Below, piece by piece: positions 1-12,216 of a DNA stretch of 63,835 nt. The stretch is from Bacteriovorax stolpii (GTDB taxonomy: Bacteria; Bdellovibrionota; UBA2428). A program made the position numbers and the translations under genes. Position 1 is the first letter of the stretch; each line of letters starts with the position of its first letter. The notes beneath the pieces were generated by a model. That model saw only the letters and a list, made by a program, of their open reading frames with translations, searched no databases and had not been told where the DNA came from. The stretch is from positions 1 to 63,835 of the forward strand of contig CAMCVE010000001.1 in NCBI GenBank assembly GCA_945881775.1. Reading direction: 5' to 3'.

Positions 1-192
1 ATTGTGAGCTGGGGCAAAGATTTCAACTCCGTCCTAAGCTACGTGAAACTCAACTCACTCGAGGCCCTAGGATTTCTGAGTCGTAAATTTACAAAAGCCC
101 TGCCCTCGCAAGCGATTCGAAACCGCGTCCTGAGCGAGATGAGCTTGGCTCTTGGTGAAAATATCCTAGGCCTTGCCCCTCAGACGGGTTAG
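1..192 (+). CDS. 3' end of an unrecognised protein (partial)
   Basis: An open frame runs in from the left edge and stops at a TAG ending at 192, giving the last 63 residues of a protein whose start lies outside the window. A GTG at 4 could be read as a start, but no ribosome binding site can be seen, so continuation from upstream is more likely. The segment is helical in character with hydrophobic and Arg/Lys-rich stretches. I do not recognise a family. Confidence 0.45.
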   Translation: MVSWGKDFNSVLSYVKLNSLEALGFLSRKFTKALPSQAIRNRVLSEMSLALGENILGLAPQTG

Positions 193-287
193 CTGCATTT
201 CTACGTCTTGGACACACACTCGAGTCAGCAGACCACGGCGCACATCGAACACTCTTAATCAGCAGAAGCACAATGCCTCAAGAGACC

Positions 288-2402
288 CTAGGACGCCTCG
301 TCCAAACTCAAGTCTGTCTCAGGTCCCCGCTTGGGCAAATAGATGTCAAAGGTCGAGCCGTGCATCGGATCAGGGAACTGGGCACTTGTGACGTCGATGA
401 ACCCCCCATGCTTTTGCACGATGCCGTAAACGATCGACAGCCCGAGCCCCGTTCCTTCTCCAACAGATTTGGTCGTAAAGAAGGGATCAAAAATTTTTGC
501 GATGGTCTCTGGACTCATCCCTAGGCCATTGTCTCGGATGCGCACACGGAGATACTCCGAGCCATGGTGAATTAGATTTTCGCTCTGAACAAAGAGATCG
601 CCCTCGCCCTCGATCGCCTGGAGGGCATTGGCCATGATGTTCATGAAAACCTGGTTCACCTGCGAAACATTGCAACGAACAAAGCCCTGCTCACAAAGCG
701 CCCAGTCGACGTTCACACGGTTCTTGATTTGACCCGTGAGAAGCTTAGCTGTGTTGCGAAGCGCCACGTTTAGATCCACTTCTACGACTTCTCCCTTGTC
801 GAGGCGCGAGAAGTTTCTCAGACCAAGAACAATATCCTTCACACGCACGCTACCCTCGAGACAAGACTGCACGATATCGGCCATGTCTGACTTCACGTAG
901 TCCCACTCCATTCGCTCGAGTGTGGTGCGGATCCTTGCCTTTTCCTGTTCCGGCAGCGCACCCTGAAGTGAATCGACAAGCTGAGTAAGTTCTTCGATGT
1001 TTTTCAGATACTGCCGCATCTGAACCATGTTCGAATAGATGAAAGCGATCGGGTTGTTAAGTTCATGGGCTACACCTGCAACAAGCTGCCCCAGTGAGGA
1101 CATCTTAGCCGATTGCACGAGCTGATCCTGCATCTGTGTGAGTTGAATATTGGTGTCGGCGAGTTCTTCGAGTTTTGTTTCTAGAGTGCGCTTGGCGGCT
1201 TGAACAGACATTGTCATTTCGTTGAAGCGCTCAACTAAGAAGGAAATCTCCTGTGTCGCCTCCACGTGAAGTGGTTCCACCGCCTGTCCCGAGCGCACAG
1301 TCTCCGCAGCCCTTACAAGATCTCGAATAGGCTGAACGAGACGCTTAGAGAAAATAAATGAGAACGCCGTTACAAGAAGTGAAAGCAGGACCGTGAGCCC
1401 CACAACCCACACAAGAATGCGATTCTGAAGAAAGACGTGTTGCGCACGCGAGAGTCCAACACCAATCCAAGCCTCCGCCTGATTGTTATCGCCGAGGATA
1501 GGCGCGAAAAAGAACTCATAAGGAGTGCTGCCCCACTCGACCGTCTTCGAGGGATGCCTGGTCTCCGACGCCGCAGCAAGCTCGGTCCATCCAGAAAGCT
1601 CGCTTTGAAAGAGTCTCGCAAAGTCCGCTTGCGAGGCAGTCAGCACCTTGCGACTGGCATCAACAAGCACAAACTCCACACCTTGGAACAGCCCCAGATG
1701 CTGCCACTTCGCCAAGTCCATGAAGACCGATCCTTCGATAAAGCCCGCAGGCTTTCCGTCCGAATCGACCACGCTCCGAAAAATTCGGAAGACGTAGCCC
1801 GGGCGCTCTCCGGATTTTTCAATCTGCCTGAGACTCCACGAAGCTTCTCGCACAAGAAAACGCCGGAAGTCTGGGGAGAGAGTCCCCGCAACTTCTCGAG
1901 CTCCCTGATCCACAAAACTCTCGGCACTCACGGCCAGCGTCGCCGCATTTTTGCTCGCTGGCTCGCGGTCCTTCGATTTGTCCGGAAGTCCAAAAAGTTG
2001 ATTCCAAGGCAAGCCGAGCTCCTCCGAGGGCGCCCTCTCTTCAAAATCTACAAGCTGACCGCGATAGGTGTAGATTTTCACGCGATCAAAGAGCGAAGCC
2101 TCGAGCCAGGAGCTCACTTTGCCTTGGAGTTGCGACCTGTCAGAGCTGAGGGCGCCAAGCTTCACCTCGTCGGCTCGGGACAAGCTGAGAGCCTGCCTGG
2201 CGAGACGCTTTTCAAGAGTGTCGAGATTTCGAGCCAGCGCCGCGATTTCGGGTCGGGCTCGACGTCCCACTTCCTCATCAAAAGACGCCTGAATGAAGAG
2301 ATGCAAGAGGCCGGCAAGAATCAAAAGTGGAAGCAAGGCGAGGGGGACGAGCACGAGCAGCAGGTAGCTCCTCATGCGAATGCGAGAAAGGAAAACCCCC
2401 AT
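288..2402 (-). CDS. Membrane-bound sensor histidine kinase with HAMP domain
   Basis: This 704-residue protein is an inner-membrane sensor kinase. It has an N-terminal membrane helix (about residues 12-34), a long sensor region of about 290 residues presumably in the periplasm, a second helix near 330-355, a HAMP linker, a short coiled coil and a HisKA region with the phospho-His motif VAHELNNP. The HATPase domain ends the protein (N box, DNGLGM and GTGLGLS glycine boxes). The class resembles kinases with a double-Cache sensor, but that fold is not established here. No response regulator gene is adjacent, so the partner is unknown. Start at ATG 2402; a second ATG nine codons in is possible. 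Confidence 0.9.
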   Translation of the reverse strand: MGVFLSRIRMRSYLLLVLVPLALLPLLILAGLLHLFIQASFDEEVGRRARPEIAALARNLDTLEKRLARQALSLSRADEVKLGALSSDRSQLQGKVSSWLEASLFDRVKIYTYRGQLVDFEERAPSEELGLPWNQLFGLPDKSKDREPASKNAATLAVSAESFVDQGAREVAGTLSPDFRRFLVREASWSLRQIEKSGERPGYVFRIFRSVVDSDGKPAGFIEGSVFMDLAKWQHLGLFQGVEFVLVDASRKVLTASQADFARLFQSELSGWTELAAASETRHPSKTVEWGSTPYEFFFAPILGDNNQAEAWIGVGLSRAQHVFLQNRILVWVVGLTVLLSLLVTAFSFIFSKRLVQPIRDLVRAAETVRSGQAVEPLHVEATQEISFLVERFNEMTMSVQAAKRTLETKLEELADTNIQLTQMQDQLVQSAKMSSLGQLVAGVAHELNNPIAFIYSNMVQMRQYLKNIEELTQLVDSLQGALPEQEKARIRTTLERMEWDYVKSDMADIVQSCLEGSVRVKDIVLGLRNFSRLDKGEVVEVDLNVALRNTAKLLTGQIKNRVNVDWALCEQGFVRCNVSQVNQVFMNIMANALQAIEGEGDLFVQSENLIHHGSEYLRVRIRDNGLGMSPETIAKIFDPFFTTKSVGEGTGLGLSIVYGIVQKHGGFIDVTSAQFPDPMHGSTFDIYLPKRGPETDLSLDEAS

Positions 2403-2480
2403 GTTCCTCTATCGGAGCATGGGGGTCCTAGTGTGAGCTATTAGCTGAATCTTAACCAATAAATACTACTTAAATAACAA

Positions 2481-2966
2481 TTACTTAGATCCCTTGAGGT
2501 AACGGGTGCAGTCGAGATCTACCCAGAGCTGATCTCCGTTCATCTGAGTGAGCTCCAAAACGCCAGCCACGAGATCGTCATTGCCAACGGGATAGCGATA
2601 AGAAAAGTCGATCTTCAGAGCGACTTCATGCAACTGACCGAGCTGAATTCCCTGAACTTGCGTGTCCATAAGAGGGCTGATGCGAGGGAGCAGAGTGGCC
2701 GTGTAGCGAGCCCCGTCATTTGTGAGACCGTCATTGTCGGCATCAAAACGCAGAAGAGTTCTTTGGCCGCGAGGCTTCGAGGGGTCAGAGAGCACCATCA
2801 CGGCGACGTTGCGAGTTCCCTCAATCGCTTGAGTGCGATTGTAGACCTGGATGCGAAGGCTTTCGTGAGTGGCATCGCAAACAAAACCATCTGCCAGGAC
2901 GCCCTGGGCAAAGGACCCCACAACGAGTACGGCAAGAGCGTGTTTAAGATTTTGGAACTTTGGCAT
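2481..2966 (-). CDS. Small secreted protein of unknown function
   Basis: 161 residues with a clear Sec signal peptide (hydrophobic core AVLVVGSFAQGVLA, cleavage near A25). The mature part is predicted beta-rich, with one Cys near the start and one near the end that could form a disulfide. I do not recognise the family. It is divergent from a LysR-type gene across a 96-bp gap, so that regulator may control it; this is inference from arrangement. A similar arrangement (small secreted protein facing a LysR gene) recurs at 36825-38357. Confidence 0.75.
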   Translation of the reverse strand: MPKFQNLKHALAVLVVGSFAQGVLADGFVCDATHESLRIQVYNRTQAIEGTRNVAVMVLSDPSKPRGQRTLLRFDADNDGLTNDGARYTATLLPRISPLMDTQVQGIQLGQLHEVALKIDFSYRYPVGNDDLVAGVLELTQMNGDQLWVDLDCTRYLKGSK

Positions 2967-3062
2967 ATCAGACTCCTTTAACGACCTTGAAACGACGCCT
3001 TAACGTATAGTCCCGTCACTTTTTGGTGTTAAAGACATAAAACAGTTATTATTATTCGCTTT

Positions 3063-3869
3063 ATGAATAAAGAACCCTTAGCCCTTGCCTGGGAACTCAG
3101 CGTCCTCTCGAAGTGTCTTCCGTTTCCTAACTTGAGCGTTGCTTCGGAGCATGTGGGACTCTCCCAGCCTCAGATCTCACGCATCGTCAAGCGCCTCGAA
3201 GACGAACTCCAACTAGAAATTCTCGATCGCCAAAGCCGCCGGCATTCGCACTGGACCCCCTCGGCGCACCGACTCACAGAAGAATTTGATTCGATGACAC
3301 GAGAGTTTCAGGCACGACTTCATGCGCTCCAAAACAGGTCGGACCAAAGCAAGATTCGGATTGGGACGCTTGAGGGCTTACATGAACTCGCCTCTAAAAT
3401 CGCCGTTCAACTCTTTGCAGGCCAAGCCACCGAGAACGTCGAGCTCAACATCTACGACCTCAACGAACTCACGGAGCATTTTCTTGCAGGCGACCTCGAC
3501 CTCGTTATCACAAGCCGCGAGATCGGACGCAGAAAGTTTCCTCTCTGGAGACAAATTGGATACCAGATTCTAGATTTTCAAGGGCCCTCAAGCGCGACAG
3601 TTCTTGTCGAAAGCCCTTCGGAGGACAAAAGCGTTCTCAGGGTTGAGGCGAGCACCACCCAAAAGGTGCTCATCAGCAACTCGCTGGCGCTAAGGCGCTA
3701 CTGGATCGAGAACTTCGGAGCTCGGGGCCGCATCCCCTCTCAGATTCTCAAACACAAATCCCAAGCCCCCAAGGGTGCACGCCTCGAGGCGGTCTACCTC
3801 GTCGGATCAGGCCAGATCAAAAACGCTGCCCGAGACATCATTCTGGGTTTTGACGCGTTCAAGAAGTGA
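3063..3869 (+). CDS. LysR-type transcriptional regulator, short form
   Basis: 268 residues. The N-terminal winged helix-turn-helix (about residues 10-70) carries a typical recognition stretch, VGLSQPQISRIVKRLEDEL. It is followed by a linker helix and a substrate-binding-like region that appears shorter than the usual LysR effector domain (family length is usually about 290-320). Start at ATG 3063. It faces the small secreted protein gene at 2481-2966, the classical arrangement of a LysR regulator and its target. The effector cannot be deduced. Confidence 0.82.
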   Translation: MNKEPLALAWELSVLSKCLPFPNLSVASEHVGLSQPQISRIVKRLEDELQLEILDRQSRRHSHWTPSAHRLTEEFDSMTREFQARLHALQNRSDQSKIRIGTLEGLHELASKIAVQLFAGQATENVELNIYDLNELTEHFLAGDLDLVITSREIGRRKFPLWRQIGYQILDFQGPSSATVLVESPSEDKSVLRVEASTTQKVLISNSLALRRYWIENFGARGRIPSQILKHKSQAPKGARLEAVYLVGSGQIKNAARDIILGFDAFKK

Positions 3870-3916
3870 GGACCCGCACCCTTGAGAGATTCGCCGAGCC
3901 GCTTTAAATTCGGAAC

Positions 3917-5131
3917 ATGAGCCCCATCTCCAAGGAAGCGTCGCGAGCCCCCTCCATTCTACTTACGGTCACGGGGGCCGACGGTCCGGGCATCACGTCT
4001 GCGATGATGGAGATTCTCGCAAGTCACAAGGTTCTCATCCTGGACCTGGGCCAAGCTGTTATCCAAAAACTACTCTCGCTCTCGATCCTTTTTGAGCTCC
4101 CCTCGCACGACGAAAAAAGCGTCCTCAAAGACCTGCTCTTTTCGGCCACAGAAAAAGGCCTGAAACTCGACTTTAAAATGCTCAGTCAGGCAGAAATTCC
4201 CAGCCACCACATGACCAAGAAAGCCGCACGCTTTGTGGTCACCTTGATTGGCGAAACGCTGCCAGCAACAGCGCTCTTTCCTGTTACGCAAACACTTTCA
4301 GCCGTAGGCTTGAACATCGACAGTATCCAGAGACTTTCCGAGGGAGAAATTCAAACACTCGAGATGCTTGTCTCGTCGGATAAGCCAGTGGCCGACTCAC
4401 AGCTCAAAAAAGACCTGCTCGCCATCGCGACGCAAGTGGGTTTCGACATCGCCTTGCAAGTGGATGGACCCTACCGCCGCGCTCGGCGACTGATCGCTTT
4501 CGACATGGACTCGACCCTCATTCAAAATGAGGTCATCGACGAACTCGCTCGCGAAATGGGCGTCTTCGATGCCGTATCTCGGATCACCGAAGAAGCGATG
4601 CAAGGGAAACTTGATTTCAGCGAGAGCCTGAAGCGCCGATGCGCGCTGCTTGAAGGACTGCCGCTCGAAGCCGTCGACCGCGTCTACTCGCGCATCAAAC
4701 TCACACCGGGCGCCCGAGAACTGATCGAGAAAGTGAAAAAGCTAGGCTACAAGGTCGCACTCATCAGCGGAGGCTTTACGCTCATCGCTGATCGCCTCAA
4801 GGAATCCCTCGATCTCGACTACGTCTACGCCAACAAACTCGAGATCAAAGAGGGCAAACTCACCGGTAAAGTGATGCCTCCGATTGTCGACGCCCGGCGC
4901 AAGGCCGATCTCCTCGAAGTGATCGCCCAGCAGGAACGCATTCGCCTCGAGCAAGTCATCGCGATCGGCGACGGAGCCAACGACCTGGAAATGCTCGAGC
5001 GTGCGGGGCTTGGAATTGCGTTCAACGCAAAACCTCTCGTCCGGGAACGAGCCGACGTGTCCTTCACGCGAAAGACACTTGTGCCCGTCTTCCAGATTCT
5101 CGGACTGCGCTCAGACGATCTCGCTGACTAG
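3917..5131 (+). CDS. serB: Phosphoserine phosphatase with N-terminal ACT domains
   Basis: 404-residue cytoplasmic HAD phosphatase that hydrolyses phosphoserine to serine, the last step of serine synthesis. Two ACT-like modules occupy about residues 14-90 and 104-180. The HAD core starts at 191 with DMDST (nucleophile D196, acid/base D198), followed by the SGGFT motif II region and GDGANDLEM near the end. ACT domains suggest amino-acid feedback, as in long SerB forms. It ends exactly where the convergent serA gene ends, with no gap; all three serine-pathway genes are therefore grouped. Confidence 0.95.
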   Translation: MSPISKEASRAPSILLTVTGADGPGITSAMMEILASHKVLILDLGQAVIQKLLSLSILFELPSHDEKSVLKDLLFSATEKGLKLDFKMLSQAEIPSHHMTKKAARFVVTLIGETLPATALFPVTQTLSAVGLNIDSIQRLSEGEIQTLEMLVSSDKPVADSQLKKDLLAIATQVGFDIALQVDGPYRRARRLIAFDMDSTLIQNEVIDELAREMGVFDAVSRITEEAMQGKLDFSESLKRRCALLEGLPLEAVDRVYSRIKLTPGARELIEKVKKLGYKVALISGGFTLIADRLKESLDLDYVYANKLEIKEGKLTGKVMPPIVDARRKADLLEVIAQQERIRLEQVIAIGDGANDLEMLERAGLGIAFNAKPLVRERADVSFTRKTLVPVFQILGLRSDDLAD

Positions 5132-6094
5132 TTAGGAATTTACGAAGCCAACTTTTTCGCCGCGCTCGAAAAATCTCACGACTTGATCAAAGGCCACGAG
5201 TCCCACGCGTTCTTGAGCTTCGAAGGTCGAGGCGCCCAGATGAGGCGTCGCAATCACTTTAGGATGATCGATGAGCTTAACGGGGAACACAGGAGGCTCG
5301 ACTTCAAAAACATCAAGAGCCGCTCCTGCAAGTTGACCGCTGTCCAGAGCTTCCAGGAGGGCCCCGTCGTCGATGAGTCCCCCTCGAGCCACGTTCAAGA
5401 GATAAGATCCCTTTTTGAACTTCGAGAGCAGTTCGCGGCCGACAATCCCCCTGGTCTCTTTCGAGCGAGGAATGTGTAGCGTCACCAGATCCGACACGGC
5501 AACAAGATCTTCGAGCTTGTTTAGAAGGCGAGCTTTTGAGAGCTGCGGGAATTTCGAGAGGCTCGTGACGAAAGGATCAAAAGCGACCACATCCATGCCG
5601 AGAGCCAGTGCCTTTTCCATGACAATACGACCAATCTGCCCGCTTCCAACCACACCTAAGGTTTTGCCGGTGAGCTCAAAACCCACGAACTGTTCGCGCT
5701 TCCACTCACCCCGCATCATCGATCTAGAGGCCTGAGGAATGCGACGCGCGAGAGCAAACATCAGAGCAATCGTGTGTTCAGCTGCGGACAAGGAATTCGC
5801 GGCGGCCGTGTTCATGACGCCCACACCGCGTGCTGTGGCGGCCGGGACGTCGATATTGTCAACGCCCGCACCAAGGCGCACGACGAGTTTGAGATTCTTG
5901 GCAACGGCTAGCACTCCATCCGTCACGCGCGAAGCCGAACGGATCGCGAGAACGTCTGCGTCGACGACAAGACCGAGGAGCTCTTCGGGAGAAGTGGTCT
6001 TGCGGAAATTGACGGAGAAATGAGGCGAGGACTGAAACTTCTCGAGAGCAACTTGTGAAATCCCGTCGCTCACGAGCACACGAATCTTGGACAT
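5132..6094 (-). CDS. serA: D-3-phosphoglycerate dehydrogenase, short form
   Basis: 320-residue NAD-dependent 2-hydroxyacid dehydrogenase for the first step of serine synthesis (3-phosphoglycerate to phosphohydroxypyruvate). The Rossmann motif GVVGSGQIGRIV and the catalytic-region sequence HLGAST are visible. There is no C-terminal ACT or intervening domain, so allosteric serine control is not expected from this protein. Its ATG overlaps the aminotransferase stop by one base (TGATG), so the two are one operon. The assignment to phosphoglycerate rather than another hydroxyacid rests partly on the operon and on convergent serB. Confidence 0.9.
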   Translation of the reverse strand: MSKIRVLVSDGISQVALEKFQSSPHFSVNFRKTTSPEELLGLVVDADVLAIRSASRVTDGVLAVAKNLKLVVRLGAGVDNIDVPAATARGVGVMNTAAANSLSAAEHTIALMFALARRIPQASRSMMRGEWKREQFVGFELTGKTLGVVGSGQIGRIVMEKALALGMDVVAFDPFVTSLSKFPQLSKARLLNKLEDLVAVSDLVTLHIPRSKETRGIVGRELLSKFKKGSYLLNVARGGLIDDGALLEALDSGQLAGAALDVFEVEPPVFPVKLIDHPKVIATPHLGASTFEAQERVGLVAFDQVVRFFERGEKVGFVNS

Positions 6095-7260
6095 CAGCGC
6101 AGTCCTTCTTGCGAGAAGACTTCGAGCGCCGCTCCGACGCCAGAGCCGAACTTCACCTTGTGACCGAGGTCGTTAAGAGTGAGCTCCAAACACGCCAGAC
6201 CCGTGGTGATATCGAACTCACCGATGTACCCAAAGTGCGAAATACGAATGATCTTGCCCGTGAGCTCGTCCTGACCACCCGCGATCGTTACACCGTATTT
6301 TTCACGCATGATCGAGGGGATCTTTTTGCCGTTCACGAGAGTCTCAGGAATACGAACCGCGGTCACACTGGGAGAAGGCACTTCGGAGAGGAGCTCTAGG
6401 CCCATTGCTTTCACGCCAGCGCGAGTGGCTTTTGCGAGCATATGGTGTCTCTTGAAACGATTGTCGAGTCCCTCTTCGTGGATGAGGCGAAGAGCTTCTT
6501 TCAGCCCCTGGATCAGAGAAACCGCTGGGGTCCAAGCCGTTTGGTGAGCGGCGTGAGCTTTGCGTTCTTTTTTGAGGTCAAAATAGAAATGTGGAATTGT
6601 CGAGGTCTCGGTCGCAGACCACGCCTTGTCGCTCAACGCGATGAATGCGAGCCCGGGCGGGATCATCATCGCTTTCTGCGACCCAGAAATCACTACGTCG
6701 AGTCCCCACTCGTCCATTGGCAGATTGAAGGCGCCCGTCGCGGTGATCGCATCGCAGAGACTGAGCATGTTGGCATCACGGGCGATCTTCGCGATTTCCT
6801 GAGTAGGAAGAACCACCCCTGTGGAAGTTTCGTGAGCCTGGAACAAAATCGCTTTGGCGTCTTGGTTCGCTGCGACGACTTCTGAGAGCTTTCTCACGTC
6901 GAGTGTTTGGCCGCGCTCAATGAGAATTTCGACGGGCTTGAGGCCAAAAGCCTTTGAGAGTTTGGTCCAACGTTCGCCAAACTTTCCGGCGTTGACGGTG
7001 ATCACTTTATCACCCGCTGAAAAGAGATTGGTGATCGAAGCTTCCATCGCGCCCGTCCCAGTGCACGAAAGAATCAGAACTTCCTTTTCAGTTTGGAAGA
7101 CGTATTTGATGTCCTCTTTGACTTGAGCAAAGAGCTTTTCAAACTCGGGAGAGCGGTGATGCAAAATCGGTTGTGCGAAAGCCGTCACGACGGATTCGGG
7201 CAGAACCGTGGGACCGGGAGTCAGAAGATAGGGTTTTTTCATGGGGGAAGAAACTTTCAT
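6094..7260 (-). CDS. Class V aminotransferase, probable phosphoserine transaminase role
   Basis: 388-residue PLP enzyme of the alanine-glyoxylate/serine-pyruvate aminotransferase type. Visible marks are the N-terminal LTPGPT motif, the SCTGTGAMEA phosphate-binding turn, CDAITATG, and the PLP lysine in SGSQKAMM. Start at ATG 7260, preceded by AAGGAG. It is co-transcribed with serA and lies beside serB. The context suggests it supplies phosphohydroxypyruvate transamination in place of classical SerC; members of this subfamily do this in some bacteria, but the sequence alone cannot exclude serine-glyoxylate aminotransferase activity. Confidence 0.85.
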   Translation of the reverse strand: MKVSSPMKKPYLLTPGPTVLPESVVTAFAQPILHHRSPEFEKLFAQVKEDIKYVFQTEKEVLILSCTGTGAMEASITNLFSAGDKVITVNAGKFGERWTKLSKAFGLKPVEILIERGQTLDVRKLSEVVAANQDAKAILFQAHETSTGVVLPTQEIAKIARDANMLSLCDAITATGAFNLPMDEWGLDVVISGSQKAMMIPPGLAFIALSDKAWSATETSTIPHFYFDLKKERKAHAAHQTAWTPAVSLIQGLKEALRLIHEEGLDNRFKRHHMLAKATRAGVKAMGLELLSEVPSPSVTAVRIPETLVNGKKIPSIMREKYGVTIAGGQDELTGKIIRISHFGYIGEFDITTGLACLELTLNDLGHKVKFGSGVGAALEVFSQEGLR

Positions 7261-7393
7261 TGGGGGAGCTCTCCTTAAAAAAGTCGTTGTCGAGGGTGAG
7301 TCCCGCGCAGTCTACGGCGCAGGCACCAGACGAACAAGGACTTCAGGAAACTTCGCCCGTGGATGACACCCTGAATTATCGCGAATGCGAACC

Positions 7394-8413
7394 TTATGAG
7401 AAGGTTTTGTGAGGCAGGCTTTCGATGCGCCCTGCTGGGGAGACCAGCACGAAACTGAGCTTTCGCTGAAGCTCAGGAATCGAAACCGCGCCGCCGTACG
7501 TCAAACCCGAACGAAGGCCCCCGATGAGGTCAGCCACGATCGCCTCGCCTCGCTCATGATAGGGAACCCGAGTGGCCACGCCTTCGGCCGTCTTCCAATC
7601 ACCCATGGGTCCCAGGAAATCTTCTTGGGCCTCTCGACTTGCCATTCCACGGTACACTTTGTATTTCACGCCCTTTTCATCGACCTGAACTTCACCGGGC
7701 GTGATCGAGGCTCCCGCAAACATTCCTCCAAGCATCACGAAATCCGCTCCGAAGGCGAGGGCTTTCACAACATCACCCGGACTGCGCATGCCTCCGTCGG
7801 CCACGATCGAGCGATCCACCCGGCTGCATTCTTGAACTGAGAAGAGAGTCGGTACGCCAAAACCCGTCTTGATACGAGTCGTACAAACTGAGCCGCCACC
7901 GATACCAACTTTAATGATGTCAGCGCTGCAAGAAGCGAGGTAGTCAGCACCCGCGTAAGTCGCAACGTTGCCCGCCATGATGCAGGCATTGTCTGTCACG
8001 AGGTCCCGAATTTTCTTTAGCATTCGTCCCACATAGCGCGCATGCGCATGAGCCACATCAACACAAAAATATTGAGCGCCCGCATCGCGCAGAGCCTCAA
8101 CTCGCTCGAGATCTTTGTCAGAGCAGCCCACGGAGACAAAGGATAAATGACGACAAGCGCGGTACATCGCCACATTCTCTTCGATCGTGCAGAAACGATG
8201 AAGCACTCCAGCACCACCCTTTTCCCCTATGAAGTTGGCCATCACAGACTCCGTCACGGTGTCCATGTTGGCAGTGAGAATGGGAAGCCCAAGCTTCAGC
8301 TTGCCGGTCTTGTCGGTGGAGCTCGTGTCGACCAAACGGCGAGATTCCGTATGGTTGTAGGTAGGGACCATAAGAACATCGTCGAAGGTGAAGGCTTGGG
8401 TGAGAAAAGTCAT
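7394..8413 (-). CDS. guaC: GMP reductase / IMP dehydrogenase family enzyme
   Basis: 339-residue TIM-barrel purine oxidoreductase. It lacks the CBS pair found in most IMP dehydrogenases and has the length of GMP reductase, which converts GMP to IMP with NADPH. The catalytic Cys loop reads [11 protein letters not shown]; the usual PG of this loop (GIGPGS) is GG here. The IMP-binding ADGGMR and MLGGM motifs are present. Start at ATG 8413, divergent from the tgt-like fusion at 8494. A CBS-less IMP dehydrogenase is the main alternative. Confidence 0.85.
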   Translation of the reverse strand: MTFLTQAFTFDDVLMVPTYNHTESRRLVDTSSTDKTGKLKLGLPILTANMDTVTESVMANFIGEKGGAGVLHRFCTIEENVAMYRACRHLSFVSVGCSDKDLERVEALRDAGAQYFCVDVAHAHARYVGRMLKKIRDLVTDNACIMAGNVATYAGADYLASCSADIIKVGIGGGSVCTTRIKTGFGVPTLFSVQECSRVDRSIVADGGMRSPGDVVKALAFGADFVMLGGMFAGASITPGEVQVDEKGVKYKVYRGMASREAQEDFLGPMGDWKTAEGVATRVPYHERGEAIVADLIGGLRSGLTYGGAVSIPELQRKLSFVLVSPAGRIESLPHKTFS

Positions 8414-8469
8414 TTCAAGCTTGAGATACCAAAGCTATGGACTAAGTTCACGAACGAAATGACGATTGA

Positions 8470-10497
<2,028 letters not shown>

Positions 10498-10632
10498 GCA
10501 TTGAGAGCAACGCAGAGCGCGTCGCAGATGGCGGCACGCTGCGACAAAATTTTGACCTAAAATTCCCTTACATTTTCGTTTAAGGCGGGAGACTGCGATA
10601 GACCTGTATGAATCCTTGGGGAGGGTTTATCA

Positions 10633-12150
10633 ATGAAAAGAATACTATCTAATGTGGTCCTGCTGTCCGTTGTTGCTGCTTCGAGCGCACACGCCGGCGA
10701 GTTTGTCTTGAAGCACCGGGGAACTTTCCCTGCCGCTCTGCAAGCCCAAACCTTCTCTGCAACTCCGGGCGTCAAGGTCCTCGATGCAAGCCAAGAAGGT
10801 CAGCTGCTCAAGATCGACATTCCAGACAGTCGCGTGGCCGTCTTCATGGCGAAGCTACTTAAAGATGCGAACGTCGAGTACGTGGTCCCGAACTTCAAGC
10901 TCCGCCGTCTGGATGGCGCTGAAGCGTTTGACGTCGGCGCCTTCGCTGACCAGTGGGCAATCACGAAAGTGCGCGCTCGCGAAGCATGGAACCTCGTTGG
11001 CAACAAAGGCTCACGCAGCGTGACCGTTGCTGTCATCGACACGGGTGTCGACTACAACCACGGTGCCCTTAAGACCAACTCCGTTGCGGGCTTCGATTAC
11101 CGTGACAACGATAGCGATCCTATGGATCTCACGGGTTCCCAGAACCCTGGCCACGGGACTCACTGCGCAGGTATCGTTGGAGCCGATGGTTCTGGCGGCA
11201 TGTTTGGCGCCAGCCCTGAAGTCTCCATCATGCCAATCCGCTTCCTTGGCGCCGACGGTTCGGGCGACCTCATGAACGGCATCAAAGCGATTGACTTCGC
11301 GATTTCCAAAGGCGCAAAAGTCATTTCCGCCAGCTGGGGAGCTGCGGTCCCAACTTCACAAGCTCAACCTCTCATTGAAGCCGTCAAGCGCGCAAGCGAT
11401 GCTGGCGTGATCTTCGTGGCTGCAGCGGCCAATGACGGCAAGTCCAACGACGTCGCCTCAATGTACCCAGCCAACGCGAAGTTCGCCAACACCATCTCTG
11501 TCGCCGCCTCTGACTCAAGCGATGCCAAGCCCTCGTGGTCAAACTACGGCAAGCACTCTGTCGATCTCGCGTCCCCAGGACATGAAATCTTCAGCACGCT
11601 GCCCGGAAATAAGTACGGCAACCTCTCCGGAACTTCCATGGCAACTCCCCTGGTCTCCGGTCTCGTGGCCTTCCTCCTTGCTCAAGATTCGACTCTCTCT
11701 GGTGAAGACATCCGCTCGATCCTCCAAACAACCGGTGCCAAGGTTTCGATCGAAACCGCTTGCAACTGTCGTGTGGACGCCCTCTCGGCAACCCAAGCGA
11801 TCGTTGGCAAGAAGCTCACCGTGGTTCCTGCTGCTGCGACGATCACTCCTGAAGCAACTCTCCAGCTAAAGGGTCTCTATGCCCAAGGACCCGTGACCTT
11901 CAGGTCCTCTAACGAAGCCGTGGCAACGATCTCTGCGACCGGCGTGCTCACCCCAAAGACCGAAGGCGAAGTCACCGTGGAAGTTGCTGACGGACAAGGG
12001 AACAAGGCCTCAAGCCTTGCGATCCACATCGGCAAAAAAGCTCCAGACGGCGGTGGCGGCGGTGGCGGTTCCTGCCCTCTTCCGAACCCGGCTCTCTGCG
12101 ATATCCTCTGCGGTATCATGCCCGACGCACCCTTCTGCGCTGCTCGCTAA
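10633..12150 (+). CDS. Secreted subtilisin-like serine protease with Ig-like domain
   Basis: 505 residues: Sec signal peptide (about 1-21), I9-type propeptide (about 23-90), then an S8 catalytic domain with D136 (VIDTGVD), H174 (GHGTHCAG), N267 and S335 (SGTSMATP). After the protease come a Big2-type Ig-like domain (about 395-465), a Gly-rich linker and a short Cys-rich tail with four cysteines. It is exported, presumably autoprocessed, and acts outside the cytoplasm. Start at ATG 10633 with GGGGAGG upstream. A strong terminator follows. Substrates are unknown; secreted subtilases are abundant in predatory bacteria, which is context only. Confidence 0.93.
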   Translation: MKRILSNVVLLSVVAASSAHAGEFVLKHRGTFPAALQAQTFSATPGVKVLDASQEGQLLKIDIPDSRVAVFMAKLLKDANVEYVVPNFKLRRLDGAEAFDVGAFADQWAITKVRAREAWNLVGNKGSRSVTVAVIDTGVDYNHGALKTNSVAGFDYRDNDSDPMDLTGSQNPGHGTHCAGIVGADGSGGMFGASPEVSIMPIRFLGADGSGDLMNGIKAIDFAISKGAKVISASWGAAVPTSQAQPLIEAVKRASDAGVIFVAAAANDGKSNDVASMYPANAKFANTISVAASDSSDAKPSWSNYGKHSVDLASPGHEIFSTLPGNKYGNLSGTSMATPLVSGLVAFLLAQDSTLSGEDIRSILQTTGAKVSIETACNCRVDALSATQAIVGKKLTVVPAAATITPEATLQLKGLYAQGPVTFRSSNEAVATISATGVLTPKTEGEVTVEVADGQGNKASSLAIHIGKKAPDGGGGGGGSCPLPNPALCDILCGIMPDAPFCAAR

Positions 12151-12174
12151 AGAGCCAGCCTCACAACAAATCCC

Positions 12175-12211
12175 AAAAGGGGTCTCCGCTAAAACGGAGG
12201 CCCCTTTTTTT
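12175..12211 (+). terminator. Rho-independent terminator after the subtilase gene
   Basis: A G/C-rich hairpin with arms GGGGTCTCCG and CGGAGGCCCC around a CTAAAA loop, followed by a run of seven T. It starts 25 bp after the protease stop and ends just before the stop of the convergent gene. An A run on the other side means it could work in both directions. Confidence 0.85.
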
Positions 12212-12216
12212 ATTTC

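Noticed and set aside
1437-2444. A 335-codon plus-strand open frame opposite the histidine kinase gene
   Set aside because: It is antisense to a convincing kinase gene; the predicted protein is Arg/Ser-rich with no family features and is a by-product of codon usage on the other strand.
10521-10552. GTCGCAG/CTGCGAC hairpin before the subtilase gene
   Set aside because: Could be a terminator for the Tgt fusion, but the T run is short (AAAATTTT) and the loop is long, so I did not list it.
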